Assembly: GCF_028291725.1 (NCBI RefSeq)
Contig: NZ_JAQGNT010000012.1
Coordinates: 1-47,993, forward strand
Origin: Hydrocarboniphaga sp.
GTDB lineage: Bacteria; Pseudomonadota; Gammaproteobacteria; Nevskiales; Nevskiaceae
Length of the DNA stretch: 47,993 bases
Direction of reading: 5' to 3'
The position numbers and the translations under genes are program-made. The stretch's first letter is position 1. Each line of letters starts with the position of its first letter. Below are positions 42,481-47,993 of this stretch, one piece after another. The notes under the pieces were generated by a model. The model searched no databases and had not been told where the DNA came from. It worked only from the letters and a program-made list of their open reading frames with translations.

Positions 42481-42835
42481 GACGTGCTTGAACTCCTCGT
42501 CCGACTCGAACCGCGCGTCAGTCCATAACTCGGGTTCACTCCACGACAGAGCGTTCCCTGCTCTTTAAGTGAATGCCCGATGCCCTTCGACTATGTTGCT
42601 GTGTTTCCCTGTATCGGCTATCGCGTCTACTCAGCGATCCTAGGGCTTCGTGATTTCGCTAGTCCGGCTTCGCTCTGGTGGAATCGGATAGAACTCTGCA
42701 GCGGGCGGGGCGCAACAACTGATGCATCTTGATACGCCGTTCGTCGCCACCTTCTTGACGATCTCAGGGCGACAGGCGCGTAATTTACTCGTCAGCGGAT
42801 AGACCGCCGACACTCGCCAACGGATCGTTGGCAAC

Positions 42836-42854
42836 GCGATAAGGAGCTTATCGC
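42836..42854 (+). promoter_or_regulatory. Hairpin holding the nadM ribosome-binding site
   Basis: GCGATAAG-GAG-CTTATCGC is a perfect 8-bp stem with a three-base loop ending two bases before the nadM ATG. The Shine-Dalgarno AAGGAG spans the stem's left arm and loop. A similar layout is found before nadV. It may control translation, or be a DNA operator. Confidence 0.7.
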
Positions 42855-42855
42855 C

Positions 42856-43917
42856 ATGCAGTTCGATCTCCTCGTCTTCGTCGGACGCTTTCAGCCCTTC
42901 CATCAGGGCCATCTGGCTGTCGTCCGCAAGGGTCTCGCAGAAGGCCAGCGCGTGCTCGTTCTGGCTGGCTCGGCAGAACGCCCCCGTAATATCCGTGATC
43001 CTCTGAATGCCGGCGAACGCGCCGACATGATCCTCGCGTGCCTGGCACCCGACGAACGCGCCCGAGTGGCGGTAGCCCCGTTGCGCGACGCGATGTACAA
43101 CGATCCGATCTGGATTCGCAATGTTCAGGCCGCTGTGTTCGAGCACCTCGGAGCCGTCGTCCCCGGACGCAAGCCGCAGGATCTGCGTATCGGCCTGGTG
43201 GGTCACGGCAAGGACCGCAGCTCTTACTACCTGCGCCTGTTTCCGACCTGGGGCGCGGTGAACGCTGCCAATCACGAAGCCATCAGCGCCACTGATCTGC
43301 GGCAGCTCTATTTCACTCATCCGTTCGACCAGGGTAGGGTGCCGGCCGAGATCGCCAGGACTTTCGAACAACGTCTGCCGAAGGCGATCTACGATGGCCT
43401 GCTCGCCTTCGCGAAGACCCCGGCGTACCAAGAGTTGAAGGCCGAGCAGGAGTTCGTGACCCGTTATCGCGAGCAATTCGCGAGCCTCAAGTACCCACCG
43501 ACCTTCAACACCGCCGATGCGGTGGTGATTCAGAGCGGCCATGTCCTGCTGGTCCGCCGCGGTGCCCGTCCCGGTAAAGGCCAACTGGCACTGCCGGGCG
43601 GCTTTATCCAGGAAGATGAAAACGCACTGGATGCCTGCCTGCGCGAGTTGCGCGAGGAAACCCGCCTCAAGGTGCCCGAGCCCGTACTGCGCGGCTCAAT
43701 GACCGGCAAGGATCTGTTCGACGACCCCTTTCGCTCAACCCGCGGCCGGACCTTCACCACCGCGTTCCGTTTCGACCTGCGCCCCGAAACTGACCTGCCC
43801 AAGGTCAAGGGTGGTGACGATGCCAAGGAGGCGTTCTGGATACCCCTGGCTCAGGTAAAGCCCGAAGAGATGTTCGAGGACCACTACTTCATTCTGCAGA
43901 AGATGGTGGGCCTCTAG
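42856..43917 (+). CDS. nadM: Bifunctional NMN adenylyltransferase/Nudix hydrolase (NadM type)
   Basis: The 353-residue protein joins two enzymes. Residues ~1-185 are a NadM-type nucleotidyltransferase making NAD from NMN and ATP: GRFQPFHQGHL (HxGH at 16-19) and ISATDLR (143-149). Residues ~215-353 are a Nudix hydrolase whose box runs from Gly248 (GGF...) to Glu267-Glu268 in RELREET, probably acting on ADP-ribose or a similar nucleotide. This fusion is known from bacteria and from vibriophage KVP40. It begins a plus-strand cluster with nadV 69 bases downstream. A hairpin at the ribosome-binding site suggests translational control. Confidence 0.95.
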   Translation: MQFDLLVFVGRFQPFHQGHLAVVRKGLAEGQRVLVLAGSAERPRNIRDPLNAGERADMILACLAPDERARVAVAPLRDAMYNDPIWIRNVQAAVFEHLGAVVPGRKPQDLRIGLVGHGKDRSSYYLRLFPTWGAVNAANHEAISATDLRQLYFTHPFDQGRVPAEIARTFEQRLPKAIYDGLLAFAKTPAYQELKAEQEFVTRYREQFASLKYPPTFNTADAVVIQSGHVLLVRRGARPGKGQLALPGGFIQEDENALDACLRELREETRLKVPEPVLRGSMTGKDLFDDPFRSTRGRTFTTAFRFDLRPETDLPKVKGGDDAKEAFWIPLAQVKPEEMFEDHYFILQKMVGL

Positions 43918-43969
43918 CGCATACGAGTTCATTCAAACCGGCGGGATAGACCCGACGGCCACCCATCAA

Positions 43970-43986
43970 CGTAGAGGAGTTCTACG
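43970..43986 (+). promoter_or_regulatory. Hairpin holding the nadV ribosome-binding site
   Basis: CGTAGA-GGAGT-TCTACG forms a perfect 6-bp stem ending immediately before the nadV ATG, with the GGAG ribosome-binding site in the loop. The sequence differs from the nadM hairpin but the layout is the same. Confidence 0.65.
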
Positions 43987-45408
43987 ATGACCACGCAAAA
44001 CCTGATTCTCAACACCGACAGCTATAAGCTCAGCCACTACCTTCAGTACCCGCCGGGCACGGAGGTGATCAACAGCTACATCGAGCCCCGTGGCGGCGAA
44101 CTGAAGGATGTCGCCTTCTTCGGCCTGCAAGCCTTCCTCAAGGAATACCTGAGCAAGCCGATCACCCTTGCCGACATCGACGAGGCCGAGACGCTCGCCA
44201 AAGCCCACGTCGGATTCTTTAATCGCGCCGGCTGGGAATGCATCCTCGAGAAGCACGGCGGATTCCTGCCGGTGGAGATCGAGGCAGTCCCGGAAGGCAC
44301 TGTGCTTGGCACTCGCATTCCGCTGGTGCAGATCCGCAACACCGATCCCGAGCTGCACTGGCTGCCGAGCTACCTCGAAACGGCGCTGCTGCGCGCGGTC
44401 TGGTATCCGACCACCGTTGCCAGCCTGAGCTTCGCCTGCAAGAAGGAACTGCGGCGCTATCTCGACGAGACCAGCGACGATCCCGCGGCCGTGCTGCCGT
44501 TTCAGCTGCACGACTTCGGCGCGCGCGGTGCCACCACTGACGAGGCCGCCGGCATCGGCGGCGCGGGGCACCTGCTCAACTTCATGGGCACCGACACGTT
44601 GGCGGCGCTGCTGGTCGCTCGCAAGCACTACGACGAGCCCCTGGCCGGCTTCAGTATCCCGGCGAGCGAACACAGCACGATGACCAGTTGGGGCAAGAAC
44701 GGCGAAGCCGATGCCTACCGCAACATGGTCGAACGCTTCGCCGGCCCGCAGAAGATCGTCGCCTTCGTTGTCGACAGCTATGACCTGTGGAACGCAGTCG
44801 ACAACATCGTCTGCGACGAACTCAAGACGCTGATCGAAAACACTGGCGGCCGCGTGGTGATCCGCCCGGACAGCGGCGACCCCATTGCCGTGCTGCCGCG
44901 ACTGATCGAGCACCTGATGAGCCGCTTCGGTCATCGCGTGAACTCCAAAGGCTACCGCGTGCTGCCGGACTTCATCCGCGTGATCCAGGGCGATGGGGTC
45001 AATCTCGAAAGCCTGCCGCGCATCCTGGAAGCCCTGAAGCTGCGCGGCATCGCCACCGAGAACGCGGCGTTCGGCATGGGCGGCGGCCTGCTGCAGAAGG
45101 TCGATCGCGACACCATGAAGTGGGCAATGAAGGCCAGCCAGGCGATCATCGACGGCCAGCCGCGCGACATCTTCAAGGATCCGATCACCGATCCGGGCAA
45201 GCGCAGCAAGACAGGGCGTTGGGGCGTGGTGCGCACCCCGTTGGGCTATGAAGGTGTACGCCTCGAAGAACTCGCCGATCGCGAGAACCTGTTGCGTCCA
45301 GTGTTTCGTAATGGCCAGCTACTCGTCGATGACAAATTCGTCGACATTCGCGCCCGTACCGCGGCCGAGTTCGAGCGGCTGACCGCAACCGATTTGAAGG
45401 GAGAATAA
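43987..45408 (+). CDS. nadV: Nicotinamide phosphoribosyltransferase NadV
   Basis: NadV (Nampt) joins nicotinamide and PRPP to give NMN, the substrate of NadM. The 473-residue length is normal. Motifs are HDFGARG (175-181), IPASEHSTMTSWG (His229 corresponds to the phosphorylated histidine of human Nampt), RPDSGDP (293-299) and GGGLLQK, which resembles the human enzyme rather than nicotinate phosphoribosyltransferase. Its ribosome-binding site is in a hairpin loop. The SPFH gene follows two bases after the stop, so these are one transcript. Confidence 0.96.
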   Translation: MTTQNLILNTDSYKLSHYLQYPPGTEVINSYIEPRGGELKDVAFFGLQAFLKEYLSKPITLADIDEAETLAKAHVGFFNRAGWECILEKHGGFLPVEIEAVPEGTVLGTRIPLVQIRNTDPELHWLPSYLETALLRAVWYPTTVASLSFACKKELRRYLDETSDDPAAVLPFQLHDFGARGATTDEAAGIGGAGHLLNFMGTDTLAALLVARKHYDEPLAGFSIPASEHSTMTSWGKNGEADAYRNMVERFAGPQKIVAFVVDSYDLWNAVDNIVCDELKTLIENTGGRVVIRPDSGDPIAVLPRLIEHLMSRFGHRVNSKGYRVLPDFIRVIQGDGVNLESLPRILEALKLRGIATENAAFGMGGGLLQKVDRDTMKWAMKASQAIIDGQPRDIFKDPITDPGKRSKTGRWGVVRTPLGYEGVRLEELADRENLLRPVFRNGQLLVDDKFVDIRARTAAEFERLTATDLKGE

Positions 45409-45410
45409 GC

Positions 45411-46430
45411 ATGTTCGGATACCAGTACATCAAGGCAAATCCTACGACCTACGTCATCCAGTACAAGAACGGCAAACCGGTGCGCGAAGGTTCCGGCTTG
45501 TCGTTCTTCTACTGGGCGCATAGCTCCTCGCTGGTTGCTGTCCCGATGCAGAGCGCCGATGCGCCCTTTATGTTCACGGACGTGTCGGCCGACTTCCAGA
45601 CCGTGAGCATCCAGGGCCAGGTGACGTATCGGGTGCGCGACCCGAAAGCGCTAGCGACGATGATGAACTTCTCGCTGCAATCCAAGGGTATCGGCTATGT
45701 CTCCGACGATCCCGACAAGCTGCCGCAGCGCATCGTCAATGGCGTCCAGGTGCAGGTGAAGTCCGTTGTGCAGAAGCTGCCGCTGCAGGAGTTGCTGCGC
45801 AGCATCGAGGCCGTGGCCGCCGCCGTCAGTGAGGGCCTACTTGCCACCGGCAGCCTGCAGGGACTGGGCGTTGAAATCACCGACCTGTCGATCCTGGCAA
45901 TCAAGCCGACGCCGGAAACAGCGCGCGCCCTGGAAGCCCGTGTCCGCGAAACCATTCTCAAGGACGCAGACGATGCCATCTATACCCGTCGCAACTCTGC
46001 CATCGAACAGGAGCGCGGCATCAAGGAGAACGAACTCAAGACCGAGATCGCCATCGAGGAGAAGAAGCGGCAGATCCGCGAAGCGCAGATGGACGCGGAG
46101 CGCTCGGTGCTGGAGAAGCGCCAGCAGATCGAGCGCCAGGAGATGACCGGCAAGGTGGAACTCGAAAAGCAGAATCGCGATCTGGTGGAACTGGCAGCGG
46201 AGAATGCCAAGCGGCAGGCGGACGTGAAGGCCTACGGTATCGAAACCTCGATGAAGGCACTGGGCGATGTCGATCCGAAGGTGCTGCAGGCCCTGACTCT
46301 CGGCTCGGCCGATCCGGCGACGCTGATTGCCCTGGCGTTCCAAGGGCTGGCCGAGAATGCCGAGAAGATCGGTGAACTCAACATTTCGCCGGATCTGTTG
46401 CGGCAAGTGATGTCGTCGAAGAAGGCCTAG
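45411..46430 (+). CDS. SPFH/band-7 domain protein
   Basis: The 339-residue protein has an SPFH (band-7) domain at about 5-180 (QYIKANPTTYVIQYKNG, QTVSIQGQVTYRVRDP), then a long coiled coil (about 185-275, rich in Glu, Lys, Gln) and a helical C-terminus. Flotillin and stomatin relatives oligomerise on membranes. Here no N-terminal membrane helix is seen, so it may attach as a peripheral scaffold or form a cytoplasmic ring. It sits between nadV and the kinase-like gene with almost no gaps, which implies a shared task. Confidence 0.9.
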   Translation: MFGYQYIKANPTTYVIQYKNGKPVREGSGLSFFYWAHSSSLVAVPMQSADAPFMFTDVSADFQTVSIQGQVTYRVRDPKALATMMNFSLQSKGIGYVSDDPDKLPQRIVNGVQVQVKSVVQKLPLQELLRSIEAVAAAVSEGLLATGSLQGLGVEITDLSILAIKPTPETARALEARVRETILKDADDAIYTRRNSAIEQERGIKENELKTEIAIEEKKRQIREAQMDAERSVLEKRQQIERQEMTGKVELEKQNRDLVELAAENAKRQADVKAYGIETSMKALGDVDPKVLQALTLGSADPATLIALAFQGLAENAEKIGELNISPDLLRQVMSSKKA

Positions 46431-46434
46431 TGTC

Positions 46435-47367
46435 ATGGAGCGCCTTCAGAACAAGCTGGTTCTGGTGACGCGACGCACGCGCCTGGAAGACCTGATCGTC
46501 CGCTTCAACACGGTCGACCAGGCGCGTTTCTACATCGAACACCTCGGTGCCGATTTCGGCGACTACGACGAAGAGCACCGGCACTACCAGAGCGTGGTCC
46601 GTAGCGCCGAAGAAGTGTTGAGCCAGTTCGGGCGCGTGCAACGGCTGGATCGCTCGTTCCTGCCCAACTTCATCTTTCCGACCGGCATGCCGGTCGTGGT
46701 GGTCGGTCAGGATGGCTTGGTCGCGAACACCCTGAAGTATCTGGGCGACCAGCCGGTGATCGGAGTGAATCCCGATCGCCGGCGCTGGGATGGCGTGCTG
46801 CTGCCGTTCGAGGTCGGCGATCTGAGTCGGATCGTGCCGGAGACGCTGGCGCATCACCGGCCCGAGAAGAGCATCACGATGGCCTCGGTCACGCTCGGCG
46901 ATGGTCAGACATTGCACGCGGTCAACGATTTCTTCGTCGGTGCCCGCACCCATGTCTCGGCTCGCTACGAGATCCATTGGAGTGAACAGGTCGAAAGACA
47001 CTCGTCGAGCGGCGTGATCATCTCGACCGGCCTGGGTTCATCCGGCTGGTTTCGCAGCGTGCTGACTGGCGCAGCCGGCATCGCAGGCGCGTCCGGTGCC
47101 GAGATCAAGCATCTTCGCGACGAAGGATTTCCTTGGGATGCCGACTACCTTCACTTTTCGGTACGCGAGCCTTATCCGAGTCGAGCGACACAGGCGGGGC
47201 TGGTGTTCGGCAAGATCAGCCGCGCGCAGCCTCTGGAACTCGTTTCAAGCATGGCGGAGAACGGTGTGATCTTCTCCGACGGCATCGAGTCGGATTTTCT
47301 CGAGTTCAACGCGGGCACGAATGCCCGCTTCCAGCCAGCGAACCGTCAAGGTCGTCTGGTCTGCTAG
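46435..47367 (+). CDS. NAD kinase-like protein
   Basis: The 310-residue protein resembles the NAD kinase fold. VVVVGQDGLVANTL (87-100) corresponds to the GGDGT loop with Asp93 kept but the second Gly replaced by Gln. NDFFVGA (164-170) corresponds to the NE motif, and GVIISTGLGSSGW (193-205) matches the ISTPTGSTAY region. VIFSDG near 278 matches the C-terminal DG. It may phosphorylate NAD to NADP, or act as a binding-only or altered enzyme. It starts four bases after the SPFH gene. Its N-terminal ~80 residues are family-specific. Confidence 0.8.
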   Translation: MERLQNKLVLVTRRTRLEDLIVRFNTVDQARFYIEHLGADFGDYDEEHRHYQSVVRSAEEVLSQFGRVQRLDRSFLPNFIFPTGMPVVVVGQDGLVANTLKYLGDQPVIGVNPDRRRWDGVLLPFEVGDLSRIVPETLAHHRPEKSITMASVTLGDGQTLHAVNDFFVGARTHVSARYEIHWSEQVERHSSSGVIISTGLGSSGWFRSVLTGAAGIAGASGAEIKHLRDEGFPWDADYLHFSVREPYPSRATQAGLVFGKISRAQPLELVSSMAENGVIFSDGIESDFLEFNAGTNARFQPANRQGRLVC

Positions 47368-47376
47368 GAAAAACCA

Positions 47377-47578
47377 TGATTTCGATGCAAGAAAGTACCG
47401 CTAACGTTGTCATCCAGTGCATCGGGGGCATCGCCGCGCGACCACGGTGGCTTCGTGCTGGCTCGATAGTCGCGGCTTCACGACCGATGACGCGATCGCC
47501 AAGGTACGGGAGATCCGATCACCTCGCGCCGTCGAGACTCGGGTCCAGGAAGAGGCAATTGCCGCGTTCCATGAGTGA
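47377..47578 (+). pseudogene. Frameshifted remnant of a dual-specificity tyrosine phosphatase
   Basis: The reading frame from ATG 47377 gives NVVIQCIGGI, the start of a phosphatase signature loop. After a shift in the GCCGCGCGACC run, another frame gives TVASCWLDSRGFTTDDAI, then AKVREIRSPRAVETRVQEE and AIAAFHE before a stop at 47576-47578. Combined, this is the end of a dual-specificity/tyrosine phosphatase (CxGGxGRT loop and following helices). The N-terminus is absent and the GRT part of the loop is altered. It is probably a remnant, unless the shift is a sequencing error. Confidence 0.6.
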
Positions 47579-47610
47579 AAGACCGGTCAGAAGGGAAGGG
47601 TGACGGCGCA

Positions 47611-47993
47611 ATGAAGTACGAGAAGCCTTTCCTGATGCAGGCGTCCCTAAAGAGAGATAAGGTCGAGAGCTATGACCGGTATCCGTTCTCGATTCCGGCT
47701 GTCCGTGCACTTGATCGGCTGACGTTCCACCGCGATGTGACATTCCTCGTCGGCGAGAACGGCTCAGGGAAATCCACCCTGATCGAGGCACTTGCGCTGG
47801 CTCTCGGGTTCGGCGCCCAGGGAGGGACAAAGAACGTCCAACTGGAATCGGCCGGCGACATCTCAACGCTGCACGAGTACCTTGCTCTCGTCAGAGGGCC
47901 TGCCCAGCCACGCGACGGCTACTTCCTCCGCGCAGAAAGTTTCTACAACGTCGCGACCTACATGGACGAAGTGGGCTACCTCGGCGAGTACGG
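47611..47993 (+). CDS. AAA family ATPase, N-terminal part (runs off the window)
   Basis: The 127 visible codons hold a Walker A motif, FLVGENGSGKSTLIEALA (near residues 50-67), after a beta-rich start (MKYEKPFLMQASLKRDKV). This matches stand-alone AAA_21/AAA_23-type ATPases (COG3910-like), several of which belong to defence systems or DNA repair. ATG 47611 has AAGGG ten bases upstream. The Walker B and signature regions lie outside the window, so the class cannot be settled. Confidence 0.8.
   Translation, partial: MKYEKPFLMQASLKRDKVESYDRYPFSIPAVRALDRLTFHRDVTFLVGENGSGKSTLIEALALALGFGAQGGTKNVQLESAGDISTLHEYLALVRGPAQPRDGYFLRAESFYNVATYMDEVGYLGEY

Larger units (their letters stand above)
41734..42855. 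other. 1.1-kb region with no intact gene
   Basis: No convincing gene is seen on either strand. The region holds a cluster of CTATGC repeats (41779-42175), an alcohol-dehydrogenase remnant (42274-42480) and, at its right end, the hairpin before nadM. Open frames here have neither family features nor ribosome-binding sites. It looks like decayed DNA at a boundary between cargo units of the element. Confidence 0.7.

Noticed and set aside
42640-43584. Minus-strand open frame overlapping nadM and its leader
   Set aside because: nadM is certain on the plus strand and covers most of it; no family features in the antisense product.
42856-45408. Reading nadM-nadV as proof of a phage NAD-restoration (NARP2-like) system
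   Set aside because: The enzyme pair fits, but no phage structural genes are present and the same pair serves ordinary NAD salvage; kept only as a hypothesis.
47133-47603. Open frame running from inside the kinase-like gene into the phosphatase remnant
   Set aside because: Its first part overlaps the kinase-like gene out of frame; only the part after 47377 has phosphatase-like sequence and is listed as a remnant.

Overview
The window is GC-rich DNA from a proteobacterium, most likely a gammaproteobacterium (UbiK-type accessory factor, TypA, PurT, ComM/YifB, MutM, and a linked MprF-AcvB pair). The Xanthomonadales/Nevskiales range is my best guess. It is an inference from gene content; there is no rRNA to confirm it.

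From 1 to about 34.8 kb the DNA is ordinary chromosome. In order: the start of a kdpFAB(C) potassium-ATPase operon; small lipoprotein and membrane-protein genes; an acyl-CoA thioesterase; a flavin-type NAD(P)-binding protein; a proline iminopeptidase; MltD; a probable four-gene minus-strand operon (mprF, an acvB-like lipid hydrolase, DUF456, DUF3096); a TetR regulator facing a fatty-acid desaturase; an OmpA-family protein with thrombospondin-type-3 repeats; typA divergent from an APC/KimA-like permease; two Fpg-family glycosylases around purT; a Gld-like ABC operon; ubiK; comM; a TorF-family outer-membrane protein; and a cytochrome c5-like gene. Two REP-like double hairpins (2.3 and 9.6 kb) and one long AT-rich palindrome (3.5 kb) lie between genes.

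At 34.8-35.0 kb an intact tRNA-Arg(CCG) is preceded by a 40-nt 5' half of a second, slightly different tRNA-Arg. Next comes an integrative-element module: an XRE repressor, a divergent consensus promoter with operator-like repeats, an excisionase-like gene, a tyrosine integrase, then overlapping genes for a small protein, an OB-fold/HD-domain protein and a KfrA-like protein. Further cargo is a second XRE regulator, a membrane protein, two tandem related exported proteins and an orphan 92-residue protein. A 1.1-kb region without an intact gene (41.73-42.86 kb) holds an alcohol-dehydrogenase remnant and a cluster of CTATGC repeats. No matching right attachment site is seen, so the element probably continues past the window.

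The most striking part is 42.84-47.37 kb: a compact plus-strand set of NadM-Nudix, NadV (nicotinamide phosphoribosyltransferase), an SPFH/band-7 protein and a divergent NAD-kinase-like protein. Together they could take nicotinamide to NMN, NAD and perhaps NADP, with a membrane-scaffold or stress protein in the middle. The first two genes each have a short perfect hairpin holding the Shine-Dalgarno sequence right before the start codon. A frameshifted tyrosine-phosphatase remnant and a truncated AAA ATPase follow. The enzymes have known families; their combination with SPFH and a kinase inside a likely mobile island is what deserves follow-up as a possible NAD-homeostasis or defence/counter-defence module.
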